Positions 32,862 through 45,145 of a DNA stretch of 64,000 nt are shown here, in pieces (position 1 is the first letter of the stretch; each line of letters opens with the position of its first letter). The stretch is from Atherinomorus stipes (taxonomy: Eukaryota > Chordata > Actinopteri > Atheriniformes > Atherinidae). The notes beneath the pieces were generated by a model. The model saw only the letters and a program-made list of their open reading frames with translations. It made no database searches and was not told the origin of the DNA. The position numbers and the translations under genes are program-made. The stretch is taken from the NCBI GenBank assembly GCA_023101725.1, contig JALJCO010001050.1, forward strand, positions 434,001 to 498,000, in the 5' to 3' direction.

Positions 32862-33331
32862 TGTAGGAGCCTAAATGCCATTTTTGGATAATTAATAAGT
32901 TAATTGTCAAAAGAGAGAATTAATGTTTGTTAGTAATATATTTTAACTATATTTGTTTTAGTTTGATCTAAAATTAAGACTTAAAAATGTTCATTTGATT
33001 TCACATAGTCCATTTGCTACTTGAGAGAGAGGATACTGCGGCTCAACTAATTTGCATATTTGATTGCTTGCAGCCTGAGCACATGGACAGAGAAAGACAG
33101 GCAGGTGTGGAGTAGAGCCGCACAGTTTTTTGACCTCCTATTTTCTTTATTTCTGGAAATTGTTTTTGTTTTTATGTTTTGAAGACCCACTGTACAATTT
33201 TTACATATATGCAGCAAGTAAAGACTTGAACTGAACCTTTTGGAATCCAGTGGAGTTTTTTCCTTTTCATAGAAACGTGGATCACGAATGAGGGAGCGTC
33301 AAACTAAGGCTTGATATTTTAGGAACGTACA
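32862..33331 (+). repeat. BEL/Pao 3' LTR
   Basis: 470 bp, TGTAGGAGCC to GAACGTACA, with one visible difference from the 5' LTR. It is followed directly by the GGCCT duplication at 33332-33336. Confidence 0.93.
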
Positions 33332-33336
33332 GGCCT

Positions 33337-34750
33337 CATTCATCCGATATCCAATCCAACTAATTAGTCAATATTGAACCCGGTATCCAATATCGGAAGC
33401 ATCTCTACTAATATCCAGATGAGTTTAGTCATCAGTACTACATATTAAGCATTTGGTTATGAATATATAACAAGATATTAGGAAAGGGTATCTATCTACT
33501 GTATCTGTCTGTCAGTCTGTCTGTCTATCTGTCTAAGTGGCTCTGCTCCTGCAAACTGAAGAGAAGTGTTGATGGTTGCAAAATTCAAGAATGTTGCTTT
33601 TGTTCTGATTCAGACATGGTGGTAATCAGTATAATAACCTTGTAGGTCTTACAGAACTCTAAAAGAGACAAAAATATGTCTGAATGAAATCAGCCACACA
33701 AAGTAGCTAGTCATGATTTTTGACTGTGACAAGTGACAGAAATGTGCATGCTTCACATCAGAACAGTGCACTAAACCCTGCAAAGGACTGTATGTCATAC
33801 AATATATTTTTATTGGAATCAAACTTTAGATAATTAAATAAATAGTCTGCTTTAAAACTTTCAGAGGAGCTGCAGCAAGCAAGTGTGGGTGCTTCTGTAT
33901 GCAGTTTTGCACAGTATGAAGTGTTTTTTGGCCACAGCTTACACTCAAAGTTTTTAAAGAAGCCATTTCTATATGTCTTGTAGTGATCTCAAGCCCAAAG
34001 GTCTCAGCAAAAGGATACACACATCTAACCAAATATACTTTGGGACACATACTGATTGATAAAGGCCACATTTGGATGTAAAACAGACATCCCAAGGAGG
34101 AATTTTGCTCAGAGAAGGACCTTCTCTGAGGAGTCACAGATTTACGGTCTTGAGTGCAACTCAGGAGAGGACCTGCATTTTGGCAAAACAAACAAAGGCC
34201 AATTGGTGAACTTTGAACCCATCCTCCAAGCTTGGAGATACTCCTTCACAGTATTTACGACCTGCTATAAATTGGTTCCTTATAGCCAATTTTGTAATGT
34301 GTTCTTAACATCCAAGAACTGTTTTATATTATCAGGAAAGTAAGCTCATGTTAATCCCATGATGAAGACTTTTCTTTTGATATGCAACATGATATACTTT
34401 GGTGATTAGAAACTAGATGTTTCTTCCCCAAATTCACATCACATGCATTCCAGGATTTGCTGCATAAAGGTGAAGAAAGAGACACTTTACCTAACTGCTG
34501 AAATCCACTTTTATGATAGAAATGGACTTCCTCATATCAAATGATGTCTAACACATGTATTTTCTTTACAGGAATCTTAAATCATCAAGATTAATCCTGT
34601 TTTATCTGTTTAGCTGATTTGTTTATTCAATGTCTTTCTTTATTCGTATAATTCAGATCTTTGCTTTATTTTATTCTATTGTGTTCATTTTATTTCATCA
34701 TGTCTGAATAACTGATCCATTTTACACATGCCTCACTTAGAATTCACAGA
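33337..34750. other. Intergenic, no gene recognised
   Basis: The first 80 bp (CCGATATCCAATCC ... AATATCGGAAGCATCTCT) resemble the end of an hAT element with repeated GATATCGG phrases, so the BEL/Pao may have landed in one. A short TCTG/TCTA simple repeat lies at about 33499-33535. Nothing else was recognised. Confidence 0.4.
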
Positions 34751-35907
34751 TGTTTGTAACCATAAAGGTTAACGGATAGTGAAATAATCATCCAAGATGT
34801 GTCTGACTATTGGAGGAAACCTGACACTGTCAGCTTCCCATTGGCTGATGAGCTGCAAGCCACATTCCACTGCCAGGCAGAGCGCGAAGCTCTGAACAGA
34901 GAGATTCAGATCGAATCTGAACACGCAGAAGAACGAACAAGGCAGAACTGAAGAAACTTGGAACAATGGGGAAAGAATGAGACAACACCTGCTCTGAACT
35001 CAGCAGAGTTCAGAACCACGGATCACTCAGGAAGGAGTGATGGAGAGAAGAAGACTTTAACCCAAATCATCTTTACTATCAACCATCCCGTGACATCAGT
35101 CCTGAAGCTGCACGTCTCTGGGGAGACGGATGAGAGAGAGAGGACGAACCAGAACCACCACTGAGCTGACAGCCCGCAGAGAGCCGGACGAACTTCCAGG
35201 AGATCGGGAAGATTTTTGGGATCCATCCACCCGACAATCTTCCAAAGGATTTGAGGAACAGTCCAGCAGAACCAGGACGTGAGTGAAGCACCTCAGTCAG
35301 ACGGAACATCTGAGGAGAATCCTGATCATTTGCTATGAAATATGATCTGATGTCACAAGAAGTTGGTGATAGTGAATTAATCCAGGCCTACGGTTTACCA
35401 GACCCAATTTAACTTTGTTTAGTTGGATTAAGAAATCCTTCCTTCTTTTTCTTTTGAACATTTATTAATTAACTGAGGCTTAATTAATTTATGTTTCATT
35501 TTCATACCATCTCACATTTCTTTCACAAGATAACTTTTGGTTGATCATCATGCTCACATATTTCTTGTATATATCTTGTACATATATTATCTCATGTAGT
35601 TTGTAGACTAGTTAATAAATACTCTGTATTATCTTAACTAGTCGTTGTTTGTGGTTTTTCTGATGTATCATGAAAGGTCACTTCAAGCGAGAACTCATGA
35701 AAGCGTCCTGAGACTGATCACTTCATTAAATCAATCTAAGAGTTGATTTAAGACTTTAATGGTTTTCCTTGCTTCCATTACATATCAAATAAGTAAGGTG
35801 GTGCTCCGAGGCTGTATTAGTATTGATATTAATAGAAATATTAATATCAATATTAATACCATACATAGTGACGCTATATATATTGTGGTTGCCCAAGCTA
35901 AATCACA
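34751..35907 (+). repeat. Candidate solo LTR, unassigned
   Basis: The stretch could run from TGTTTGTAACC to AATCACAACA. It has an LTR-like layout: a GC-mixed 5' half, an AATAAA (about 35613) in the TAGTTAATAAATACTCTG context, then a U5-like tail. No flanking target duplication was found, and there is no second copy in the window, so it may equally be a retroposed or ordinary sequence. Confidence 0.28.
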
Positions 35908-35999
35908 ACAGTCTGTTTGAAAAATCTAGAAAATCAATCATCCCAAGAAGAAAAAGGAAAAGCTAACATGAAACCTGTGTTGCACCAATGCACTTTTGG

Positions 36000-36200
36000 G
36001 GCTGTACTGTACATGTGTTGGGTTGTTTTGTGGGCTCTTGCAGATGTCGGGAACAAAGAACAATAGCTATCCAAGAGCAATTTAGTGGAAGTCAGTGCAT
36101 TTTCCAGCGTGATGAAGCACCATGCCACAAGGCAAAAGTGATGGCAAAGTCATTCAGAGATCACTGAAGTTATGGATCAGCAGCCTGGAAACTCACAAGA
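36000..36200 (+). pseudogene. Tc1/mariner-type transposase trace
   Basis: The reading CIFQRDEAPCHKAKVM at about 36098-36145 matches the region around the second Asp of Tc1/mariner DDE transposases (FQxDxAPxHxA). A stop follows within 30 bases, and the upstream part is scrambled. It is a relic of unknown family. Confidence 0.4.
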
Positions 36201-36639
36201 TCTTATTCCATTCCAAAATCCCAGCCCCTCGAACTTGTTTTATTTTATAATCTCTTGCCTGTTTACTGCTCACTAGTTACTTTATGCTGCTTTTCTAAAT
36301 CATCTGTCTCAGACCGCATGACAGGAAGTTTGTGAACTTTAGAGACTCTTTAGTAACGCATCTTCTAGGACCTTTGCAAACAGGATGTAGAACCACACAA
36401 TGTTCCAGAGGAAGCACCTGCTTATCTGCCTGCTTTGCAACACTTACCTCATTCATACAGAAGCAAAGTATGGAAGGAAGTCATGCTGCTGGACCTAACT
36501 GGTACAAACAGAGACAGTTTTTTGCTTTGTCTTGTCTTTGATAACAAAACTGGAATAACCTAAATAGGAACTCCTCTCAATGCCAAACTTATGCAGAAAT
36601 CGGTCTCAGGCACCCATCATGGGTCCATGGGTGGAAAGA

Positions 36640-39580
36640 ACAAATTGGTATCAAATTAATTTTAAGGCATTGTTAAAAGGTATGTGTATTTTCATTTGTA
36701 CTCGAATAATTCTCAGAGTTCTACTTGTTTGAGAAATGTTGTAGTTATGGTATACAGTTTTATCTGATTGCTTGAACACAATTCTGCACACTAGCATGGT
36801 TTTATCTACATAACTAACACAATTCACTAAACCACACACCCAAACTGCAAAAGATCTCGTATACCGTATCCTGCAGAATGAAGCCCTGGAACCAAATCAC
36901 CACATTTCATTTTCAAAGGCAAACTTTTGCGCCAACTGGCACACACATATTCCCAGATTTCTGTTTACCCAACTTCACGCTAATGAACATAATGAAAAAT
37001 ACTATAGTCCTATGTATGTAATACTAGTTGACTGTGTTGTTGTTGTTGTTTAGCAAATACACAATGTTGAAACATTTCTCACATACAATATCATCCATTG
37101 CCAGACACTGAGTGAAGAAGCACCTTCATTCAGCCCATGGTTGATTACATGATCAACTAAGGTTGATCATGCTCCCTCCACCGGCTCTACCCCTATCTCT
37201 CATTCTTCCTCTCATTCTCACCCTTCCTCTTCCTCTCTCCGGTATCTCCCATTGTTGTGAAAAAAGGAGATCACCTGTGGTCTTATTCCCTGATTGAAGT
37301 GGAAACAATTACAGGTTTTTTCACTTTGCTAAAGCACAAAATACAAAAATAGCACATAAATAGAAAAACATCACATTCAAGTTGCAAAACGACAGCCTCA
37401 CACTTTTTGTCAAACACCACACAGAAATTTGCAAACAATTAAGCTCATTTGTATACAGCACACATGGAGCCAGTTAAAGGATGATGTTTTACAGGAGCAC
37501 TTTTTACTATATTGCTTAAAGTCTTCTTCACTCCCTGATTGCAGCCAATTAATTAAATGTTCTGACACACAAAAAAAAAAAAAAAAAATCACCTGTGGAG
37601 CGTACAGCACTGGAAAAACCCCTTCCAATGAAATGAATTTCATTTCATCAAACTCGACTGCTCTCTGTAGCGCACCAACCGTCCTCACGCGCATGTGCGC
37701 CCGCTCGCGACTCGCCGTGAGCATCTCAGTGCAGACGAACCGAAAAAACATGGCTGCTCGCTGCTCTTAACTATGCCGCTGTTTGCTCTTAAAAAGAAAA
37801 AACAGATGTGGATTAAGTCATGGAGGTGTTGGTGTTTGCAGTGAGGATGTTTTACGCCGCAGAAGAAGTTAGAGGTTAAATAATTATCAATTTTAGAAAC
37901 GTGGTTCCTCTGCTGTTTACTTGGAAGCTAACAAGCTAGCCACTTGGCTGTTGTCGGTTATCTTCGCTGATAAGAGTGCACGCGACACGTTCCTGTGCCC
38001 TGGAGGCGTGGTTTCGGGGGGTGTATATTTTTTCAAATGTAGCTTGTTCGAACTGTTTTCCAAGATCTCCTACCCTGCCTTTAAGGCTACGTTCACACGG
38101 CGACAGTCAGAAGAGAAGACGTGTCTTGTCTTCATCTTTTTATCCGCATTTACACGAGCTTCGTCATGAAGAAATCTGCATGCATACGAGGACGCAAGAG
38201 TGTGTGGAATTCGATTGGATATGCATGCCAGGCCGTTAGGAGGTACTGTGATAGAACTCCGTCATGTCCGTGCGCATGCATAAAATCTACCTTAGATCTA
38301 CTGGGTTGACGTACATTGTTGCTTTCCCTGTTTGTGTGTGATGTCAACGCACATGCGACATGAGCATGGCGTGAACAGGTCCACCATCATTTTTGCAGTT
38401 TGGGCCATGCAGACGAGTACACAACAGCGTCTCGTCTTTAGGAATTCCACTTTGGAATGAGCCTCAGATTTTTTAAAAAAAGGTTAGTGACGCATTGTCA
38501 ACACATGAATCAAGTTAGTGAGCACTATAAAATGCAGAAGGTGAGTTTACTTGTTGTAGAAGGAGAGGAAGAGGAGCGAGGGCAAGAGGAGATGAAGAAG
38601 AGAATGGCTAGTTTTTCATTTACCCTACTTTTCTTGTTTCTCTAACTACTAAATATGTTATTGTTTAAGTGCAAAACTCTGAACACATTCTCATAATAAA
38701 ATACATTGTGCAGTTTGATGCACTTCCTATTTCTATTGTTAACCAAACAAGGCAAAAGGTGAACACAAGTAAAGCACTACTGTCATCAATTGGACACTTA
38801 ACTCAAAATTAATGACACCTGAGCGATATAACCAATATAAGCCAGTTTAGAGTTGAAACAGCGAGTTGGAGTTTCATTTCAACAGTGGAAGGAAATCAGA
38901 GGCGCAGACCAGGAGTTGAGAGGTGAAGAACAGTAGGAGGAAGATGAGGCTGAGAAAGACATATAGAAACATCAATGAACAATTCATCAATATGTGCATC
39001 CACACACCTTGCCACACTCCCCTTTCCTGAACCTCATTGAGGATTTGGAGCTGGCTTGTGGCGACATAAGTGTTGAATCGAGCCAAAGCTGGGGCCCCTG
39101 TTGCCTCAGAAGAGAGAATATGTGGATGAAGTCTTGGAGGCTGACCCGGGTCAAAGGCATGATGAAGCTCAAAAAGCTTATTTTTGAATTTCCAACTTAT
39201 TTTTATTGTGATATATTTTGATCATATTGGCCCCAATTTCATTTACAGCTATGAACTACAGTAGATGATACATATTTCTCCAGGAGCTTTTTGCCCCAAC
39301 CTGAACATTGTGTCTTCCACTGTGTGATGTATTATGCAGTAACTGCTCAAGTTTTCATTTTTGACTGCTTTGAGAGTGATTCTGAGACCATTAGCTGGTT
39401 TTCAGCAAAGTCACAGTGTTTTGAGGTGATTCTTCGGTTTTGTTTCAGTAATCTGGAGTTTTGGGAATGTCATTTGGAAAATGGGGTTTTGTGTTCACAG
39501 TCTTGAGAAAAAAGTAAAATGTTTCAGAAAATATGTTTAAGCAGTTGTGAAAAACTGTAGCGTAACAGTACCCTTTTAAA
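36640..39580 (+). mobile_element. Degenerate DNA transposon with DDE fragment
   Basis: At 38994-39165 the + strand reads SPFLNLIEDLELACGDISVESSQSW, which corresponds to the end of a DDE_3-type transposase (family pattern SPFLNPIE...ACGDI...CQxW), with an internal deletion that joins the two motifs directly. A purine-rich segment at 38555-38605 encoding Glu/Gly/Arg-rich residues precedes it. The outer limits are guessed from A/T-rich borders. It contains an 18-base A run near 37570-37587 and MITE-like CpG-rich pieces near 37650-37990 and 38085-38440. Confidence 0.4.
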
Positions 39581-39665
39581 ATAATGTTTCATATTGCAAA
39601 GGATCTGCAGTGTTTTGCTAAATGGGTGTTGGGTGTTGAGGATATTTCACTGGTCACCCTCTTTC

Positions 39666-39800
39666 TGACATACACTAAGGTTTCTGTGACTTGCTCTTTT
39701 GATAAACAATATCATTACTACATCATCAGACATTTATAATCTGGGTAAATGTTGCCAGCAGTCACTAGCTGGTCTGAAAACAAGCACATTGCTGAAGACA
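39666..39800 (-). repeat. Dispersed repeat, copy 3 (inverted)
   Basis: The reverse complement of this segment matches 6365-6505, including ACATACACTAAGGTTTCTGT and GATAAACAATATCATTA. It belongs to the same family as 6365-6690. Confidence 0.6.
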
Positions 39801-40722
39801 AAAGATTTTCATGGACCCACGTGTGACCTGCCAAGAGGCTAGCCTCCAGGAATGACCTTACTATAAAATGTGTCTCCCCTGGCATGAACCTCGTGCCAAC
39901 ATGTCCGTGGATCTTTTGGACTGACTCTCCAGTTGTAGTGTGCTTTCTACTACAACTGCACCAACTTCTTTTCTTTGTCATCTCCTCTTGAATTAAGGAG
40001 AGACAATACAGGCAAAAACCTGTTTATTCATCACCTGGTCAATTTTGAGATTTTCTTTTTTTCCCCTCCTTCAACATGTTTTCTTTCAGACTAGTGTTAA
40101 AAAAACAAACAAAAAAAAAAACCCATCCAAAATAAACATTTTAGGGGTTTATTTCATGATACTTTGTCTGATGCACCCAAATCCCATCAAAATGCAGCTA
40201 AAGTTGCAGTGTTCTCAAAATGATTTTTTTCTCTTACTTTGGGTAAATAATCTCCACTTCAGGACCACTTACAGAAACCAAACTTTCATTTTGTTCCTGA
40301 CTGTATTCTTAAAGGTTTTACAGAAGGATTTTTTGATATCTCATTCAAGCCTGATTTATGGAATATTTCAATCCAAAAATATGCCAAACAATCAGGTTTT
40401 TTTTGGTTGTTGACAGTATATTCTAAATTGTGAAATGATAAGATATCCAAAATCCCCTCTGTAAAAACTTTTGGCTTGAATATGTTAACAAAATTCAAAA
40501 GGACTTTTAACCTGGTTTAATCCTGTGTTTAGATTTTTTTTCCTAAAAGTGTATGCAAATTAGCGTATTTTTGGCTATATAACACCTCACTGGCATATTT
40601 AAACATAAAATTTCAGCAAACTTGCAATACAAAAAAAATGATAGCCCTTTGTGAGGAATAGCCAGGACAGTTTCATCGGATACCAGTTAGTTAAATTTTT
40701 TACCCTATTTGCAGTGTCTGCC
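39801..40722. other. Intergenic, no gene recognised
   Basis: A/T-rich sequence with several short poly-A and poly-T runs and no coding signature. Confidence 0.5.
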
Positions 40723-40726
40723 TTAA

Positions 40727-41572
40727 AGGAATAGTACACCCACAGAATGATGTAACTTTATTTCCACTTACCCTCATGGTGAGCAAGACTCTGGAGCACT
40801 TTTTAACATCTCAAATGCAGCTGGAGATAGGAAGGCTTCTCGCTTTCCCCAACTTTCATATAATGGAGTTAGATTGTGCCCGAGCCAAAGGTCCATAAAA
40901 GTCCACAAAAACTTGTCAGTATTCCTCCATGCTGCTCGTCCAATGTAATCCTGAGTGGGTAGCATCCAGAATTTACTCGAAACAACATCATTTACTATAT
41001 TTTTAGAGCCTAAACAGAAGTACATCTTACTTCCACGAAGCACGCACATGCGCGTGCACAAAACTACAGAAGCCTCTGCGTTCAGAGCCTACTCTGTCGA
41101 TAATACAAGTGTAGAAGAAGAAATTTGCTGTTTACATATTGATTATGACATATTGATATTGATTTAAAACAAAGAAAGAAAGAAAAAGAGAACGCGCGAT
41201 CTCGTCTGCCGCGCCCTACGTAGTTTCATGAACGCGCATCGGCGTGCTCGCAGGAGATACGATGTAGAACTGTTTAGGCTCTAAAAATATACTAAATGGC
41301 GTAGTTTCAAGTAAATTCTGGACGCTACCCACTCAGGACACTTGGATTACATTGGATGAGCAGTATGGAGAAATATTGACAAGTTTTTGTGGACTTATGG
41401 ACCTTTTTGGCTCGGGCACAATTGAACTCCATTATATGAAAGTTGGGGGAGCACGAGAAGCCTTCCCGATCGCCGGCTGCATTTGAGATATTAAAAAAAT
41501 GCTCCAGAGTCTTGCTCACCATGAGGGTAAGTGGAAAATAAAGTTATATCATTCTGTGGGTGTACTATTCCT
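40727..41572. mobile_element. TTAA-flanked MITE with long TIRs (846 bp)
   Basis: The left end AGGAATAGTACACCCACAGA recurs reversed at the right, and the inverted similarity extends for roughly 270 bp, covering GAGCAAGACTCTGGAGCA, ATCTCAAATGCAGC and GGTCCATAAAAGTCCA. TTAA flanks both ends (40723-40726 and 41573-41576). The interior is CpG-rich (CACATGCGCGTGC). No transposase was seen. A TTAA duplication with an AGGAATAGT start is typical of a very abundant fish class, probably Kolobok-like. Confidence 0.75.
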
Positions 41573-41576
41573 TTAA

Positions 41577-42685
41577 TTCATTATTCATGTACCGCATAGA
41601 AAAATATATTTTGATGATATAAGAGCTTAAAATTTCAGCTCGCCTGGCTGATCAATTTCCCCTTTTCTGCCACGACAATTTGGCGTTGCCAGCATTGTTT
41701 TTAGGGTTCCTGATGGGCGAGGGGGGACGAGCGAAGGTGGATTAGGTAAGCCTGAGTATCTCTGGCTCTGAGTTTGAGAGAGAGCCTTTGGTGATTTCCC
41801 TGCTGCCATGTCAGGACCCAACAAACTCAATGAGGCAGCCCAGTGAGTTTGAGATCACACCACAATATTAACACTCCTCTAGGAGGCTGGCAGATCCAGC
41901 GGTAGTGTTTAGCTTTCAAAAATGTGCTTCAACTGTTCTAAAAAAGAAAAAAAAACACTGTAACCATGGAGGGGTTTGGCTAGTTGGCACATTTGTTGGC
42001 CATGTAGCTCACACTGTGCTCAATGGCAAACAAACATGTGACTTTGCGTCAGATTGTTGCGTCTTATGCAAAGAACTGTGTTCAGTGCATTTTAAAAAAA
42101 GCACCATTTTGAATTTGAACGAAAATGTGTTTAGAATTTTGGAGACTTGAGAGGACGTTTTGCTCTCTGTGAGTTACCCTACTCACAAAAAGTTAGGGAT
42201 ATTCAACTTTCGGTTATAATTTAAGGAAAGTGTAAAATGTTCAAACCTTATTGATATTATATCATGAATGTTGGACATTTAACTGGAACTGTGATGTGGT
42301 AATTCCTTCATCTCAAACAATTCATTGTTAGGTTTATTCTGACATCATAAAAAAAACAAATACCCCTAACTTTTTGTAAGTAGTGTAGTGAAATTAATTG
42401 TGCTATGCAAGTCATTTTTGTGTGTTAAGTAATTGGAAAAAAAACTGCAAAAGCTGCTGTCAGCAGGAAGACAGAACTTGTGAGAAAATAGGTTAGACAG
42501 GAGATGAGGGAGGAGTTATCAGTCAAAATTGTTCAGATTTTTATTGTTTTTCATGTCCGTGTTACATAATAAAAGGGATCTGGAGCTGGTGGGTTGTGTT
42601 GGGTCTTTGTCTGGCTAAAGTAGAACTGATATTGCAGCTGTATTCATATGTGATGGAATTCCTGATGCATTCTTTATTTCCTTTA
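41577..42685. other. Intergenic, no gene recognised
   Basis: Two short phrases, CTAACTTTTTGTAAGTAGTG (42366-42385) and CACTCACAAAAAGTTAGGG-like (42180-42200), form an inverted pair 170 bp apart and may be the ends of a small MITE. No gene was recognised. Confidence 0.4.
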
Positions 42686-42689
42686 CAAG

Positions 42690-42815
42690 TCAGTTGAATA
42701 ATAGAGTGAGAATATTCCAGAAGTGGTTGTAAAACTCAGCAGGAAAGCCATCAGGTCCAGGTGATTTATTGTTGGGCAACTGCAGTATAAGGCTTTATGA
42801 AGTTCCAGAGACTTT
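42690..42815 (-). pseudogene. L1-type LINE reverse transcriptase fragment
   Basis: On the minus strand the sequence reads LQLPNNKSPGPDGFPAEFY, the highly conserved start of the L1/Tx1-type reverse transcriptase (K-SPGPDG-F), followed by NHFWNILTLL and a stop. Only about 40 codons are preserved. The neighbouring 43104-43442 minus-strand open frame of 112 codons might be part of the same relic, but shows no motif I can name. Confidence 0.65.
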
Positions 42816-44305
42816 GCAACACCTGCCTCATTGCATGCAGCACTATAGTTAATAAGAACGCATGCTTTTGTGAGCCCTGTCCTCGAGAGCAGAGCTGTTC
42901 TGTGAGAAAACTCAGACTTTCTTTGTTTCATACTTGACTTTCAATACAAAACTGGAATAACTCAAGTAGGATGGCCAAAATAGGAAAACTGTGATCCAGA
43001 CCTAAGCATAAGTAAGTGACTGGATAGGTTTGAATTGGTTCCAGAAAATGAGACAATGCAAGAAAATTATCTGCGAGGTGACATGAGACAACTTTAGTTG
43101 AAATCACATAATGGCATAATTGTCTATAAAATCATGAAAGGGATCAGCCATAAGCCTGTCATTGCCTTGTGCTTTTGGGAACATACAGTAGAAGTCTAAA
43201 ATGTGATTTCTTTGGAGTCTGGACCCATGAAAACGAAAGCTCCCCTTTTCATCGAAGAGAGTTAAGATGAATTGTTCAACTCTGAATGTGACCGCATTAA
43301 AGTTGGACAGAGGCCACTCATATTGGGATTGGTGTAACCATCTGTCAGGATTTGGCTTAGAAACGTATATTCGGTCCATCTGAACAAGCTGCAGAAGTTC
43401 CTCAGAAGAGGCACTAACACCAAAGATTGACTTCTTGTACAAATTAGATTACGACATAATAGGAAATGCTCATTGTTTGTCAGTATGTTGAATGCAGGCA
43501 TTTTTTTGGTTGTTGTTGGATGAGACCTGAGATTTCCACACCTAAAAAGTTTTATGCCTCTGCTCCCTCCACTGTTTCTTCATTTTACATGTTTGAAAGA
43601 GTTAGAATGCTTAAAAATACCTTTTAAAGTTACAGTATAAATAGTTTTTATATGTCCCAGGTAACCATCTGATATGATCCCTTTTAGAAAACATTTTTAT
43701 GATGTATGTACGGTTTTATTCAACTAACTACCATTAATTAAATAACTCCCACGGGGGGGGGGGGGTTGGGGGAAGAAAAAATCGCTCTCACATACACACA
43801 GGCACCCTGTTTCTTTTTTTTTTTTATTTATATAGAATAGAAATATAAAATAAAAGCCAAGCCAAATTAAAATAAAAAATATACCGCAAACGAAACGGTG
43901 TTCGCCAGGTAAAAAACAGAAAAAAAAAAAAAAAAAACACAAAACAAAAAAAACAAGAATGATATTTTATTTTTTTATATATAAAAAAATAAAATAAGAA
44001 AAAAAAAAGAATATAAAAATATACTCCCCCCTCACCAGCTCACTCCACCAGACAAAAAAGCAATTCCGAAAAAAAAAAGGGGGGGGAAAGGAGAGAGGGA
44101 AACAAGGAAAAACACAAGAAAAAAAAGAAAAAGAAGGGAAGAAAGTAAAAAAATAATAAATAAAAAAAAAAAAGAAAGGGGAGGTAGGGAAGGAAAAAGA
44201 AGGAAAAAATGAAAAAAATGTACTATAATTATTTTTGACATCTCTTTTTTATACAAGCAGTTTTCTATTAAATATAATCATCTTACACAGTCCTTTCTCT
44301 TCATA
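42816..44305. other. Intergenic, homopolymer-rich
   Basis: Includes a G run at 43754-43766 and an A-rich, G-rich low-complexity block at 43810-44220 with many A(6-18) runs. Several minus-strand frames here are Phe-rich products of those runs. No gene was recognised. Confidence 0.5.
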
Positions 44306-44309
44306 TAAC

Positions 44310-45145
44310 CATTTTCTCTGTTGCGTCTTATGACATCCAAAGAGTTCAGTTTTGGTCTCATCTGACCAGACTATGTTTTCCAGAATGTCATGGGTTTGTC
44401 CAGATGTGTTGCAAACTTCAAACGAGCATCAACTTGCTTTTTCTTCAGAAATGGAGTCTTGCGTGGTGTGTGTGCATGAAGGCCATGGTGGTTGAGTGTA
44501 TTACTTTTTGTTTTGTCTGAAACAACTGTACCTGCTGATTCCAGGTCTTTCTGAAGCTCTCCACGAGTGGTCCTGGGCTGTTGGAGAACCTTTCTGATTA
44601 TTGTTCTGACTCTTCTGTCTGAAATCTGGCCGTGGCCGCTTTATGATGATGCCGTGTTCTTTCCACTTCCGGATGATGGTCCTAATGGTGCTCACTGGAA
44701 CTTTCAGAAGTTGAGAAATGCACCTGGAACCAATGCCTTCAGTGTGTTTGCAATAAAAAGGTTGCGTAGGTCTTTAGAAGCTCTTTGCTTTTACCCATCA
44801 TGCAATGTTTTTTGTCTGACACCTTGGTGATGAGAAACCTTTTTAAAGGCATCAATCAGGACTAAACCAGCTGATATTACTTTGCACTGATAGGGGACAG
44901 GATTACTTTCTAAATACTGACACACTCCAACTGCTTTCTTGACTTTCCAGATCTTTTTGCGCCTTCATTTCTGTGTCATTTCACTATCACACATAATTTA
45001 TGTACATGAATGTTTACATTTCTTTGTATATGTGAATTACTTGGGTTATTGTCGACATCTGGTGAAAATTTCATGTCCATAGCTCCACTAGAAATGTATT
45101 TTCTGAGAACAATTATGACATGTTCAATACTTTTTCCCCCTGCTG
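44310..45145 (-). mobile_element. Tc1-like transposon, 5' part
   Basis: On the minus strand, 44501-44695 reads STIRTIIRKWKEHG, the helix-turn-helix of Tc1-like transposases, followed by a Pro/Arg linker (KRPRP) and decayed sequence. At the upstream end, TTCAATACTTTTTCCCCCTG at 45121-45142 resembles Tc1-like inverted termini. The other terminus was not found, and the copy ends near 44310. Frame breaks show that it is inactive. Confidence 0.6.

Larger units (their letters stand above)
17393..33331 (+). mobile_element. BEL/Pao LTR retrotransposon with nested insertions
   Basis: The full span is 15,939 bp, bounded by 470-bp LTRs with TG...CA ends and the GGCCT duplication. Removing the 8,561-bp insertion and its 6-bp duplication leaves about 7.4 kb, a normal BEL/Pao size. 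Domain order on the + strand is coiled-coil Gag, DUF1759, two CCHC knuckles, aspartic protease, reverse transcriptase (YVDD), RNase H, integrase, DUF5641, which is the BEL/Pao order. No envelope-like frame was found. The coding frame is broken at five places besides the insertion, so this copy is not autonomous. Confidence 0.92.

Noticed and set aside
33826..34191. 121-codon minus-strand frame
   Set aside because: No domain similarity that I can name, and no splice signals that would extend it.
43104..43442. 112-codon minus-strand frame near the L1 fragment
   Set aside because: It could be LINE-derived, but no conserved motif was found, so it is not called as coding.
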